The position numbers were made by a program, and so were the translations under genes. Of a DNA stretch of 64,000 bases, positions 11,145-23,002 are shown piece after piece. This DNA is from Colius striatus (taxonomy: Eukaryota; Chordata; Aves; Coliiformes; Coliidae): assembly GCF_028858725.1 (NCBI RefSeq), contig NC_084789.1:35409548-35473547 (forward strand), in the 5' to 3' direction. The first letter of the stretch is position 1; each line of letters starts with the position of its first letter. The notes beneath the pieces are model-generated. The model was not told where the DNA came from. It was given only the letters and a program-made list of their open reading frames with translations, and did no database searches.

Positions 11145-11594
11145 TGTTCTGGTTTGGGCTAGGATAGAGTTAACGTTGATGAGGAAGTAGGAAGGGGCAC
11201 AGCATGGGCAGCTGACCTGGGCTGGCCAACAGGTATTCGATACCATACTGACATCATGACCAGTACCTAGAGGCAGGGAGCTAGTCAGGAGCGGGGCTTC
11301 GGGAGCAAAGGCGGGGCTGCCGGTCGGAGGGGGGGGGTCGCTCCGGGTCCCGAGTGGTGAGAAGCTGCGGCACGCGCCATTCCTTTTGTATATTTAACAG
11401 TAATTTACTGTTAAAACTGTTCCTTTTTCCCCCTGAACCTGTTTCTTCTTATTGTTGTTCTATTAAACCGCTCTTATTTCAACCTACGCAGGTTTTCCCC
11501 TTTTTCTCTGGTTCCCCTTCCCACTCCACCGGGAGGAGAGGAGTGAGCGAGCACCCTCATGGCTCTTTGTCCCCGGCTGGGCAAAACCAAGAAA
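11145..11594 (+). repeat. 3' LTR of the ERVL
   Basis: Starts TGTTCTGGTTTGGGCTAGGA and ends AAGAAA where the 5' LTR ends ACGACA, with the same spacing. About 20 differences from the 5' LTR were counted by eye, including a shorter G-run and a changed block just after the TATA-like box. ACAGG follows. Confidence 0.9.
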
Positions 11595-11599
11595 ACAGG
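11595..11599 (+). other. Target-site duplication, right copy (ACAGG)
   Basis: Second copy of the 5-base duplication that flanks the ERVL. ERV1 pol resumes directly after it. Confidence 0.85.
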
Positions 11600-12327
11600 T
11601 AACACCAGAGCTTCAGGATGCGCTTCAACAAATTATGGACTGTGTCAAACAAGGGCAGGTCCAACGTCACGATGTTGATTTACCTATTGACTTAACCATC
11701 TGGTATAGCACAAAGTATTTGCTTGGGGCCTTGACACAATCTCAAAAGAAAATGGGGGACGTATGGGTTCTAGAATGGATTTCCTCAGCCTTACAACAAA
11801 CAAAAACCCTTTTTCAAAAAATTGAGATGTTGGCGGGACTAATAAAAAAGGGTCGTGAAAGAGCATTAAAAGTAACTGGTGCTGAGCCACATACCATAAG
11901 GATACCAATGAAAAAGGACTCTTTACAATGGTATTTAGACAATACAGAAGATCTTCAGGAGATGCTCTTAGGTGGCGGCAGTATAGTAGCAACAGACAAA
12001 ATAAAAAAAGCACCATTACAATGGCTAGGAAAATGGAATTGGCTAGTACGACCCAAATGGGAGCCGGCCCCCATAGCGGATGCGTTGACAGCATACACGG
12101 ATGCTGGAAGAAAGTCTAGAACGGCGGCAATAACCTCGCAAAAGGAAGGGGAGTGGAAGCACCAACTAATAAAAGCAGAAGAGAAAGACACATTACAAAC
12201 CTTGGAACTGTTGGCAGTAGTATGGGCCATGATGAACCTGAAAGGGCCCCTGAATGTGGTTACAGACTCGTTATATGCCGCGGGTATCGTAGAGAGAATC
12301 GAGGACGCCTCCATTAAGGAAGTGTAG
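11600..12327 (+). pseudogene. pol: ERV1 pol, RT connection and RNase H
   Basis: This continues the RT frame that stops at 5208. A connection domain is followed by RNase H with acidic residues in TDAG (about 12091), LELLA (about 12208) and TDSLYAAG (about 12265). RNase H removes the RNA strand during reverse transcription. A TAG at 12325-12327 interrupts the frame, which otherwise continues in phase to 12726. The part from 11813 onward is duplicated, inverted, at 23003-23517. Confidence 0.85.
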
Positions 12328-13349
12328 AATCCCAGACTATTTGAATTATTAATACAGCTGGAGAAGGCAATAAAGCTTAGGGAGCATGTTTATGCCATTA
12401 TACATATCAGGAGCCATAAATGGGACATTGGGCTGAAAGAAGGTAATGCTAGGGCAGGTAAGATGGTCACAGTGACGCATAATACGCCTCTGTCCAAACA
12501 GATACTAGCCAGAGAAGCGCACTCCCTGTTTCATCAGAATGCACGGGGTTTACACCGAGAGTTTCAGTTATCGCTAAAGGATGCAAAGGCTATTGTTAGA
12601 GCTTGTCCCATTTGTAGCCATCAAAATGGAGGTGTTGGCTTAGGCTTGGGGGTGAACCCTAGAGGATTATCTGCAAATGAAATTTGCAGATGGATGTCAC
12701 TCATGTGGCAGAGTTTGGAAGACTAAAATATGTGCATGTAACCATAGACACATGGAGCAAATTCGTTTGGGCAACAGCACAGACAGGGGAGAGGGCCATA
12801 CATGTGGAGCGTCATTTATAGAGTAGTTTTGCGGTAATGGGAATTCCTCAGAAAATAAAGACAGAGAATGGGCCGGCCTATATAAGTAGAAGCATAGAAC
12901 AGTTCACGAGTCAATGGGAAGTTGAATATGTAGCAGGGATTCCCCATTCCCACACAGGACAGGCCATAATAGAAAGAGCTAATGGGACTCTAAAAAGATA
13001 TCTTGGTAAATATGGGGATGTTAAAGACCCACATATGAAATTGTTAAAGGATTTATTTATTATGAACCACCTGTGTGTATTTGGGGAAAAGGAGCTACCA
13101 CCTGTAATAATGCATCATAATCCAAAGGCACAAAAGGAGGGGAAGAAAGAAATATGGGTTAAATATCGTGAGCCTGAAACAGGGATATGGCAGCCTCCGG
13201 CCAAAGTATTATACTGGGGACATGGGTATTTGTGTGTTGATTCTCCCACAGGATCCATTTGGGTGCCAGCCAGGTGGACAAGAGCTGTCCTTGAAGCTGC
13301 GGAGATCAAATCATCTGATGAAAAAGGACAGGAAGAGATTGGAGAATAA
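12328..13349 (+). pseudogene. pol: ERV1 pol, integrase
   Basis: Integrase inserts the viral DNA into the host genome. The zinc-binding HHCC domain is visible (EAHSLFH near 12514 and CPICS near 12604). A frameshift near 12690 moves the core into the next frame, where TAG 12819-12821 also occurs. From 12837 the frame is open to 13349: the second catalytic position reads TENGPAY (the aspartate usual in this motif is glutamate here), the glutamate lies in IIERANG, and a C-terminal domain ends in WTRAV. It is not functional as read. An inverted copy with the same breaks lies at 21981-22867. Confidence 0.85.
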
Positions 13350-13442
13350 ATACACCCTCGTCTTGCGGTCATTGGAGGACTGGCTAACAATCAAAAGACT
13401 GAAGGTTATATAACAAAAAGACAGTGAATTTAATGAATAATA

Positions 13443-13730
13443 ATGAGGTGTTTTGTTATAACCATAGCTTTTAATGTAACTATAATTACTAAAAGCTTGA
13501 CGCATTTTAATCAGCCTGGAGATAATATTTGGATAACCTTTGCTAATCAAACTGGTCAATCATCTCTTTGTCTTAGTTTGGGAGGGGTTACTAATCCTTT
13601 TAAAACGTGTTTGATAGGATTGCCCGTATGGAATCCGGAGGAATTTTGTGGACTAGTACACAATAACACCTCGTGTAACAGGACGGCGCTGAACACAATT
13701 AGCAGTGATCACCATCATTCAAATGGGTAA
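13443..13730 (+). pseudogene. env: ERV1 env, SU N-terminal fragment
   Basis: The surface subunit mediates receptor binding. Ninety-five codons follow integrase. There is a hydrophobic start, an NQTGQ segment, a paired-cysteine LCLSLGG...CLIGLP block and several N-x-S/T sites, in the style of alpharetroviral SU N-termini. The frame ends at TAA 13728-13730, and the element breaks into satellite at 13750. No TM, PPT or 3' LTR follows. The fragment is duplicated exactly at protein level, inverted, at 21600-21887. Confidence 0.7.
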
Positions 13731-13750
13731 CGTCAATGTGAGATAATCAA

Positions 13751-15030
13751 GTCTATTAGCCAGCACTGTGTCACATTTGTACCTGCTTTCCTGTGGCAGC
13801 TATCTCCAATCCCACTCACTGGCACTGCTCAACTCCCATTGAAAAAATACAGGCTGACGGTAGAAGTTATATCACTGCGTATGGGAGATACAAGAAAGCA
13901 GGAACGCAGACTCACCGTACAGTAGTAAGTAGGTCCCCATGTAGTCTATCAGCCAGCACTGTGTCACATTTGCACCTGCTTTCTTGTGGGAGCTATCTCC
14001 AATCCCAGTCACTTGGACTGCTCAGGTCCCATTCAATAAAATACATGCTTTCCGTTTAATTATAGTACTGCGCATGGGATCTACAAGAAAGCTGGAAGGC
14101 AGACCCCACCTACAGTAGTAAGTAGGCCCCCATTTAGTCTATCAGCCAACACTGTGTCAAGATTACAGCTTCTTTCCTGTGGGAGCTATCTCCAATCCTA
14201 CTCACTTGGACTGCTCATCTCACAATGAAAATATATAGACTGCAGGTAGAAGTAATACCACTTTGTATGGGATGTACAAGAAAACAGAAAGGCAGACCCA
14301 ACCTACAGTAGTAAGTAGGCTTCCATGTAGTCTATCAGCCAGCACTGTTTCACCTTTGCAGCTGCTTTCCTGTGGGCACTATCTGCAATCCCACTCACTT
14401 GGATTGCTCAAATCCCATTAAAAAAAAACAGACTGTCGGTTAATTACCACTTCGTATGGGAGATACAATAAAACATGAAGACAGACCCCACCTACAGTAG
14501 TAAGTAGGTGCCCATGTAATCTGACAGCCAGCACTGTGTCACGTTTTCAGCTGCTTTCCTGTGGGAACTATCTCCAATAACACTCACGTGTACTACTCAA
14601 GTGCCATTGAAAAAATATATGCTGTCTGTTCAGTTATAACACTGAGTATGGGAGCTACAAGAAAGCAGGAAGGCAGACTCCATCTACAGAACTAAGTAGG
14701 TCCCCATGTAGTCAATGAGCCAGCACTGTGTGACATTTGCAGCTGCTTTACTGTGACCGCTACCTCCAATTCTATTCACTTGGACTGCTCAACTCCAATT
14801 GAAAAAATATATGCTGTCAGTTACGTTATACCACTGCGTATGGGAGCTACATGAAACCAGGATGGAAGACTCGACCTACAGTAATAAGGAGGACTCCGTG
14901 TAGTCTCTCTCCCCCAGCTGTTTCACATTTGCAGCTGGTTTCCTGTGGGACCTGTGTGCAATCCCACTCACCTGGACTGCTCAGCTCCCATTGAAAAAAT
15001 AAATGCTGTCAGTAGAAGTTACTCTGCCAC
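13751..15030 (+). repeat. Satellite family A, + polarity
   Basis: About seven diverged units of about 185-190 bp follow the ERV1 break. The first unit starts mid-unit at GTCTATTAGCCAGCACTGTG. This block is mirrored at 20231-21580. It is close to identical out to about 14600 and patchy from there to 15030. Confidence 0.9.
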
Positions 15031-15591
15031 GAAGTTTTCGGCTCTTGGCCTGAAAAACCCAGACTTGAAGTCTGAAAACCAGGCTCAAAGCCTGAAACCA
15101 GGTTCGAAGCTTGAAAAATGAACCAGACTCTAAGTCTGAAAAACCCAGGCTAAAAGCCTGAAACCAGGCTCAAAGCCTGAAAAACCCAGGCTCGAAGCCT
15201 GAAAAACTAGCTCCAACCCTACTTCATGCGGCGATCAACCCAGGGTCCGATTCTCAGCTGGGTGGGAAGAAATCAGTCCTACTCAATGTGAGTGATAGCA
15301 GAAATCTTCTCCTTTATTGAGAGCAGGCTCTAACTTATATACACAGCAGCTTCAAAGCTAGCTCAGCAACAGCAGCTAATAGATTACATTCTTTTGTAAA
15401 TCCTATTTGCGGTTTGTTCGATAAGCAAGCTCCCTCACATTTTCCCATCTTGTTTTTCTCCAAAGTTGTTTTCCACCTTGAACTGTTAGCTCGTTAGCTG
15501 AAAACAGCCCGACCTTGATTGAACAAAAAGCGGCCTGCTGTCTACATGACTACGTGACAGCAACTACTTTAACCATGGCTCTGACTCTGAA
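15031..15591 (-). repeat. ERV3-family LTR, partial, - strand
   Basis: Read on the - strand this matches the 3' three quarters of the LTR at 38770-39361: the AGTAGTTGCTGTCACGTAGTC block, AGCAGGCCGCTTT, TATATAAGTT, CAATAAAGGAG and the TTCGA hairpin array. The first about 110 bases of U3 are missing. The array near the U5 end holds about seven hairpin units, against three in 38770-39361. It marks a change of satellite polarity from + to -. Confidence 0.85.
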
Positions 15592-17370
15592 GGGAAAGCA
15601 GCTGCAAATGTGACACAGTGCTGGCTGACAGACTACATGGGGACCTACTTACTACTGTAGGTGGGGTCTGCCTTCCAGCTTTTTTGTAGCTCCCATAGGT
15701 AGTGGTATAACTTAATCGACAGCATATCTTTTTTCAATGGGAGCTCAGCAGTCCTAGTGAGAGGGATTGGAGACAATGTTCACAAGAAAGCAGCTGCAAA
15801 TGTGACACAGTGCTGGCTGATAGACTACATGGGGACCTACATACTACTGTAGGAGGGGTCTGCCTTCCTGCTTTCTGTAGCTCCTATAAGCAGTGGTAAA
15901 ACGTAACGGAAAACATGCAGTTTTTCATGGGAGCTGAGCAGGCCATGTGAGTGGGATTGGAGAAGGCTCCGAAAGGAAAGCAGTTGCAAACGTGACACAA
16001 TGCTGGCCGGTAGAGTTCATGGGGACCTGCTTACTACTGCAGGTGGGTCTTCCTTCCTGCTTTCTTGTTACTCCCATATGCAGTGGTATAACTTCTACCG
16101 ACAGTGTGTATTTTTTCAATGGGTGTTGAGCAGTCCAGGGGACTGGGATTGGAGATAGTGCCCACAGGAAAGCAGCTGAACTGTGACACAGTGCTGGCTG
16201 ATAGACTACATGGAGACCTACTTACTAATGTAGGTGGGGTCTGCCTTCCTGCTTTATTGTAGCACCCATATGCAGTGGTATAACTTCTAATGACAGTCTG
16301 TATTTTTTCGATGGGCGTTGAGCAGTCCAAGGGACTGGGATTGGAGATAACTTTCACAGGAAAGCAGCTGCAAATGTGAAACACTTATGGTTGATAGACT
16401 ACATGGGGATCTACTTAAAACTGTAGGTTGGGTCTGCCTTCCTGCTTTCTTGTAGCTCCCATACGCAGTATTATTATTTCTAACGATAGTCTGTGGTTTT
16501 TTTCAATGGGAGATGAGCAGTTCAAGTGACAGGGACTGGATATAGCTTTCACAGGAAAGGAGCTGCATATGTGACACAGTGCTGGCTGATAGACTACATG
16601 GGGACCTACTTACTACTGTAGGTGGGGTCTGCCTTCCTGCTTTCTTGTAGCTCCAATACACAGTGGTATAACTTCTACCAACAGTGTGTATTTTTTCAAT
16701 GGGATTTGAGCAGTCCAAATGATTGGGATTGGAGACAGAGCGCACAGGCAAGCAGCTGTAAATGTGACACAGTGCTGGCTGATAGACTACATGGGGACCA
16801 ACTTAGTACTGTAGATGGGGTCTGCATTCCTGCTTTCTCATAGCTCCCATACACAGTGGTATCACTTCTACGGACAGTCTGTATTTTTTCAATGGGATTT
16901 GAGCAGTCTAAGTGAGTGGGAATGGATATAGCTCCCAGAAGAAAGAAGCTACAGATGTGACACAGTGCTGGCTGATAGCCTACATGGGGACCTACTTAAC
17001 ACTGTAGGTGGGGTCTGCCTTCCTGCTTTCTTGTAGCTCCCATACGCAGTGGTATAATTTCTAACGACAGTCTGTGTTTTTTCAATGGGAGTTTAGCAGT
17101 TCAAGTGACTGGGACTAGATATAGCTCTCACAGGAAAGCAGCTGCAAATGTGACACAGTGCTGGCTGATAGACTACATGGGGATCAACTTAGGAGTGTAG
17201 ATGAGGTCTGCCTTCCTTTTTTCTTATAGCTCCCATACGCAGTAGTATAACTTCTACCGACAGAATGTATTTTTAAAGGGAGCTGACGAGGCCAAGATAA
17301 TGGGATTGGAGGTAGCTCCCACAGGAAAGCAGCTGCAAATGTGACACAGTGCTGACTGATAGATTACATG
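15592..17370 (-). repeat. Satellite family A, - polarity
   Basis: About nine units in reverse orientation (for example GTGACACAGTGCTGGCTGAT, TACTGTAGGTGGGGTCTGCC and TTTTTTCAATGGGA). The part at about 16226-16380 pairs with 19375-19540 on the opposite strand, so the palindrome reaches inward, with unit insertions. Polarity flips at about 17371. Confidence 0.9.
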
Positions 17371-18812
17371 ACAATCTGCAGGAAGGCAGATCCCACCTAC
17401 AGTAGTAAGTAGGTCCCCGTGTAGTCTATCAGTCACCACTGTGTCATATTTTCAGCTGCTTTCCTGTGGACACTCTCTCCAATCCCACTCACCTGAACTG
17501 CTCAGCTCCCATTGAAAAAATACATGCTGGTGGTAGAAGTTATATCACTGCTTATGGGAGCTACAAGAAAGCAGGAAGGCAGATCCCACCTACACTAGTA
17601 CGTTGGTCCCCGTGTAATCTATCAGCCAGCACTCTGTCACATTTGCATCTGCTTTAATGTGGGAGCTATCTCCAATAACACTCATTTGTACTGATCAGGT
17701 CCCATTGAAAAAATATATGCTGTGGCGTAAGTTATAGCACTGCGTATGGGAGCAACAAAAAAGCTGGAAGGCAGACCCCAACTACAGTAGTAAGTAGGTC
17801 CTGATGTAGTCTATCAGCCAGCACTGTACAGCCTTTGCAGCTGCTTTCCTGTGGCACCTACATCCAATCCCAGGAATTTGACTTGCTAAATTCCCATTGA
17901 AAATACAGATTGGTGTTTAAAGTTACACCACTGCCTGTGGGACCTTTAATAAAACAGGTACGCAGACCCCATCTACAGGCATACGTAGTTCCCCTTGTAG
18001 TCTATCAGCCAGCACTTTGACACATTTTCACCTGCTTTCCTGTTGGCACTATATCCAATCCCTGTCACTTGGACTGTTCAGCACCCATTGGAATAATATT
18101 TGCTGTCAGTTAAGTTATACCACTGTGTATGAGAGCTACAAAAAACAGGTACGCAGACCCCAGCTACAGTAGTAAGTAGACCCCCTTGTAGTCTATCAGC
18201 CAGCACTGTGTCACTTTTGAAGCTGCTTTCCTGTGGGAGCTATATCTAATAACACTCACTTGGACTTCTCAGGTCCCATTGAAAAAATATATGCTTTCGC
18301 TTAAGTTATACCACTGCGTATGGGAGCTAAAAAAACGTGGAGGATAGACCCCACCTACAGTGTAAAGTAGGCCCCAATGTAGTCTTTCAGCAAGAACTGT
18401 GTCACATTTGCAGCTGCTTTCCTGTATGAGCTATCCCCAGTCCCACTCACTTGGACTGCTTAGTTCCGTTGAAAAAACACATGCTTTCCGTTCAGTTATA
18501 GTACTGCGCATGGAATCTACAAGAAAGCAGGAAGGCAGACCCCACCTATAGTAGTAAGTAGGCCCTCATGTAGTCTATCAGCAAGCACTGTGTCGTATTT
18601 TCAGCTGTTTTCCTGTTGGAGCTATCTCCAATTACACACACTTGTATTTCAAAGGTCCCATTGAAGAAATATATGCTGTCGGTAAAGTTACACCACTACG
18701 TATGAGAGCTACAAGAAAAGCAGGTACGCAGACCCAACCTACAGTAGTAACTATGCCCCCATGTAGTCTAAAACCCAGCACTGTGTCATATTTGCACCTG
18801 CTTTCCTATGGA
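17371..18812 (+). repeat. Satellite family A, + polarity
   Basis: About 7.5 diverged units beginning GCAGGAAGGCAGATCCCACC at the polarity switch. The array ends where an ERV3-family LTR begins (TGTGGAG at 18813). Units here are among the most diverged in the window. Confidence 0.88.
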
Positions 18813-19244
18813 TGTGGAGAAAAAATGAAGGCGCATGGACATGGATCCCGGGGTATAATGTTAGGCCTGTTGGGCAGCAGGCCGCTTTCTGTTCCCTCAA
18901 GGTCGGACTGTTTTCGGCTAAAAGTGGTAAACAACTTTGTGGAAAAACAAGATGGGAAACTGTGAGGGAGCTTGCTTATCGCAGAAACGGCAAGTAGGAT
19001 GAACAAGAAAGTGAAATTTATTAGCTGCTGTTGCTGAGCTAGCTTTGAAGCTGCTGTGTATCTAAGAGCCTGCTCTCAATAAAGAAGAAGATTTCTGCTA
19101 TCACTCACATTGAGTAGGACGAATTTCTTCCCACCCAGCTGAGAATCGGACCCTTGGTTGATCGCCGCATGAAGTCAACTTACAGCTGGATTTTCAGGCT
19201 TCGAGTCTGGATTTTTAAGACTTCGAGTCTGGTTCATTTTTAAG
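18813..19244 (+). repeat. ERV3-family solo LTR, + strand, internally deleted
   Basis: Starts TGTGGAGAAAAAATGAAGGC and follows 38770-39361 (ATGGATCCCGGGGTATAATG, AGCAGGCCGCTTTCTG, CAATAAAG, CCCACCCAGCTGAGAATCGG). It lacks about 100 bases of U3, and the U5 hairpin array is short and mutated. It passes into satellite near 19244. It has no counterpart in the left half of the palindrome. Confidence 0.8.
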
Positions 19245-19779
19245 GCTCAGTTACCATTGAAAAAATACAGACTGTCGGTTAAGTTATACGGGAGGTACAA
19301 AAAAGCTGGAAGGCAGACCCCACCTACAATAGCAAGTAGGTCGCCAAGTAGTCTATCAGCCAGCCCTGTGTCACATTTGCAGCTGCTTTCCTGTGAAAGC
19401 TATCTCCAATCCCAATCCCTTGCACTGCTCAATGCCCATCGAAAAAATACAGATTGTCAGTAGAAGTTATACCACTGCATATGGGAGCTATAATAAAGCA
19501 GGAAGGCAAACCCCACGTACAGTAGTATGTAGGTCGCCATGTAGTCTATCAGCCAGCACTGTGAAACATTTGCAGCTGCTTTCTTGTGAACATTGTCTCC
19601 AATCCCTCTCACATGGACTGCTCAGCTCCCATTGAAAAAAGATATGCTGTCGGTTAAGTTATACCACTACCTATGGGAGCTACAAAAAAGATGGAAGGCA
19701 GACCCCACCTACAGTAGTAAGTAGGCCCCCATGTAGTCTATCAGTCAGAACAGTGTCTCCTTTGCAGCTGCTTTCCTGT
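19245..19779 (+). repeat. Satellite family A, + polarity, between two LTRs
   Basis: About 2.8 units. The second and third units are the inverted counterparts of 15592-15790 and 16226-16380 (shared oddities include GAACATTGTCTCC and GAAAGCTATCTCC). Confidence 0.85.
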
Positions 19780-20230
19780 CAGAATCAGAGCCATGGTTAA
19801 AGTAGTTGCTGTCACGTAGTCATGTAGATAGCAGGCCGCTTTCTGTTCCCTCAAGGTCGGGCTGTTTTCAGCTAATGAGCTAACAGCTCAAGGTGGAAAA
19901 CAACTTCTGAGAAAAATAAGATGGGAAAATGTGAGGGAGTTTGCTTATCGCACAAACCGCAAGTAGGATGAACAAAAGAATGTAATCTATTAGCTGCTGT
20001 TGCTGAGCTAGCTTTGAAGCTGCTGTGTATATAAGTTAGAGCCTGCTCTCAATAAAGGAGAAGATTTCCGCTATCACTCACATTGAGTAGGACTGATTTC
20101 TTCCCACCCAGCTGAGAATCGGACCCTGGGTTGATCGCCGCATGAAGTAGGCTTGGAGCTGGTTTTTCAGGCTTCGAGCCTGGTTTCAGACTTCGAGTCT
20201 GGGTTTTTCAAGCCAAGAGCAGAAAACTAT
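19780..20230 (+). repeat. ERV3-family LTR, partial, + strand
   Basis: Inverted counterpart of 15031-15591. It begins mid-U3 at AATCAGAGCCATGGTTAAAG, has TATATAAGTT and CAATAAAGG, and ends near AGCAGAAAACT, where satellite in - polarity starts. Its hairpin array has only about two units, so the two mirror copies differ mainly there. Confidence 0.85.
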
Positions 20231-21580
20231 GTGGCAGAGTAACTTCTACCGACACCATTTATTTTTTCAATGTGAGCTGAGCAGTCCAGGTGAGTGGGAT
20301 TGGAGATAGCTCCCACAAGAAAGCAGGTGCAAATGTGACACAGTGCTGGCTGATAGACTACATGGGGACCTACTACAGCTCCCACAGGAAAGCAGCTGCA
20401 AATGTGAAACAACTCGGGGTGAGAGACTACACGGAGACCTCCTTACTACTGTAGGTCGGGTCTTCCTTCCTGGTTTCATGTAGCTCCCATACGCAGTGGT
20501 ATAACTTAACAGAAAGCATGTATTTTTTCAATGGGAGGTGAGTAGTCAAAGTTATTGGGATTGGAAATACCTCCCACAGGAAAGCGGCTGCAAATGTGAA
20601 ACACTTATGGCTGATAGACTACGTGGGGACCTACTTAGTTCTGTAGATGGAGTCTGCCTTCCTGCTTTCTTGTAGCTCCCATACTCAGTGTTATAACTGA
20701 ACAGACAGCATATATTTTTTCAATGGCACTTGAGTAGTACACGTGAGTGTTATTGGAGATAGTTCCCACAGGAAAGCAGCTGAAAACGTGACACAGTGCT
20801 GGCTGTCAGATTACATGGGCACCTACTTACTACTGTAGGTGGGGTCTGTCTTCATGTTTTATTGTATCTCCCATACGAAGTGGTAATTAACCGACAGTCT
20901 GGTTTTTTTTAATGGGATTTGAGCAATCCAAGTGAGTGGGATTGCAGATAGTGCCCACAGGAAAGCAGCTGCAAAGGTGAAACAGTGCTGGCTGATAGAC
21001 TACATGGAAGCCTACTTACTACTGTAGGTTGGGTCTGCCTTTCTGTTTTCTTGTACATCCCATACAAAGTGGTATTACTTCTACCTGCAGTCTATATATT
21101 TTCATTGTGAGATGAGCAGTCCAAGTGAGTAGGATTGGAGATAGCTCCCACAGGAAAGAAGCTGTAATCTTGACACAGTGTTGGCTGATAGACTAAATGG
21201 GGGCCTACTTACTACTGTAGGTGGGGTCTGCCTTCCAGCTTTCTTGTAGATCCCATGCGCAGTACTATAATTAAACGGAAAGCATGTATTTTATTGAATG
21301 GGACCTGAGCAGTCCAAGTGACTGGGATTGGAGATAGCTCCCACAAGAAAGCAGGTGCAAATGTGACACAGTGCTGGCTGATAGACTACATGGGGACCTA
21401 CTTACTACTGTACGGTGAGTCTGCGTTCCTGCTTTCTTGTATCTCCCATACGCAGTGATATAACTTCTACCGTCAGCCTGTATTTTTTCAATGGGAGTTG
21501 AGCAGTGCCAGTGAGTGGGATTGGAGATAGCTGCCACAGGAAAGCAGGTACAAATGTGACACAGTGCTGGCTAATAGACT
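20231..21580 (-). repeat. Satellite family A, - polarity
   Basis: About seven units, mirror image of 13751-15030. From about 20660 to 21580 the match is close to exact. At about 20490-20640 the two arms diverge strongly, and near 20370 this arm carries a duplicated partial unit. Confidence 0.9.
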
Positions 21581-21599
21581 TGATTATCTCACATTGACG

Positions 21600-21887
21600 T
21601 TACCCATTTGAATGATGGTGATCACTGCTAATTGTGTTCAGCGCCGTCCTGTTACACGAGGTGTTATTGTGTACTAGTCCACAAAATTCCTCCGGATTCC
21701 ATACGGGCAATCCTATCAAACACGTTTTAAAAGGATTAGTAACCCCTCCCAAACTAAGACAAAGAGATGATTGACCAGTTTGATTAGCAAAGGTTATCCA
21801 AATATTATCTCCAGGCTGATTAAAATGCGTCAAGCTTTTAGTAATTATAGTTACATTAAAAGCTATGGTTATAACAAAACACCTCAT
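21600..21887 (-). pseudogene. env: ERV1 inverted copy: env SU start
   Basis: Ninety-five codons identical to those at 13443-13730, ending at the same stop. The junction to satellite (21580/21581) is the same as at 13750/13751, so the truncation of env predates the inverted duplication. Confidence 0.75.
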
Positions 21888-21980
21888 TATTATTCATTAA
21901 ATTCACTGTCTTTTTGTTATATAACCTTCAGTCTTTTGATTGTTAGCCAGTCCTCCAATGACCGCAAGACGAGGGTGTAT

Positions 21981-22867
21981 TTATTCTCCAATCTCTTCCT
22001 GTCCTTTTTCATCAGATGATTTGATCTCCGCAGCTTCAAGGACAGCTCTTGTCCACCTGGCTGGCACCCAAATGGATCCTGTGGGAGAATCAACACACAA
22101 ATACCCATGTCCCCAGTATAATACTTTGGCCGGAGGCTGCCATATCCCTGTTTCAGGCTCACGATATTTAACCCATATTTCTTTCTTCCCCTCCTTTTGT
22201 GCCTTTGGATTATGATGCATTATTACAGGTGGTAGCTCCTTTTCCCCAAATACACACAGGTGGTTCATAATAAATAAATCCTTTAACAATTTCATATGTG
22301 GGTCTTTAACATCCCCATATTTACCAAGATATCTTTTTAGAGTCCCATTAGCTCTTTCTATTATGGCCTGTCCTGTGTGGGAATGGGGAATCCCTGCTAC
22401 ATATTCAACTTCCCATTGACTCGTGAACTGTTCTATGCTTCTACTTATATAGGCCGGCCCATTCTCTGTCTTTATTTTCTGAGGAATTCCCATTACCGCA
22501 AAACTACTCTATAAATGACGCTCCACATGTATGGCCCTCTCCCCTGTCTGTGCTGTTGCCCAAACGAATTTGCTCCATGTGTCTATGGTTACATGCACAT
22601 ATTTTAGTCTTCCAAACTCTGCCACATGAGTGACATCCATCTGCAAATTTCATTTGCAGATAATCCTCTAGGGTTCACCCCCAAGCCTAAGCCAACACCT
22701 CCATTTTGATGGCTACAAATGGGACAAGCTCTAACAATAGCCTTTGCATCCTTTAGCGATAACTGAAACTCTCGGTGTAAACCCCGTGCATTCTGATGAA
22801 ACAGGGAGTGCGCTTCTCTGGCTAGTATCTGTTTGGACAGAGGCGTATTATGCGTCACTGTGACCAT
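21981..22867 (-). pseudogene. pol: ERV1 inverted copy: integrase
   Basis: Two open pieces (22604-22867 with the HHCC site; 21981-22493 with the second and third catalytic positions and the C-terminal domain) are identical in protein sequence to 12463-12726 and 12837-13349. The break between them is shared, so it is non-functional in the same way. Confidence 0.88.
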
Positions 22868-23002
22868 CTTACCTGCCCTAGCATTACCTTCTTTCAGCCC
22901 AATGTCCCATTTATGGCTCCTGATATGTATAATGGCATAAACATGCTCCCTAAGCTTTATTGCCTTCTCCAGCTGTATTAATAATTCAAATAGTCTGGGA
23001 TT

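Larger units (their letters stand above)
5209..11594 (+). mobile_element. ERVL-type (class III) provirus, full length, nested in ERV1
   Basis: The element is 6386 bp: two LTRs of 451 and 450 bp, a primer site, gag, an in-frame TAG, protease-RT-RNase H-integrase, a non-coding 3' segment without env, a purine tract and the 3' LTR. It is flanked by ACAGG duplications. Gag has no zinc knuckle, there is no env, and the RT-integrase sequence is of ERVL/spuma-related type; together these indicate ERVL. The LTRs differ at about 20 positions by eye, so the insertion is not very recent. One nonsense codon (TAA, 8485-8487) disrupts pol. Confidence 0.92.
3356..13750 (+). mobile_element. ERV1: alpharetrovirus-like class II provirus, 3'-truncated, host of a nested ERVL
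   Basis: Order: 5' LTR (3356-3721), tRNA-Trp type primer site, leader, gag fragments, RT fragment, [ERVL 5209-11594], RNase H, integrase and the first part of env SU. It then breaks into satellite at 13750; no PPT or 3' LTR is present. Gag capsid is joined directly to the RT palm near 4779, so roughly the second half of gag, all of pro and the RT fingers are missing. Stops and frameshifts occur in every gene. The tRNA-Trp primer site and the SU N-terminus fit an alpharetrovirus-like lineage; the gag N-terminus resembles that of ERV3 further right. The 3' part is present again, inverted, at 21581-23517. Confidence 0.85.
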
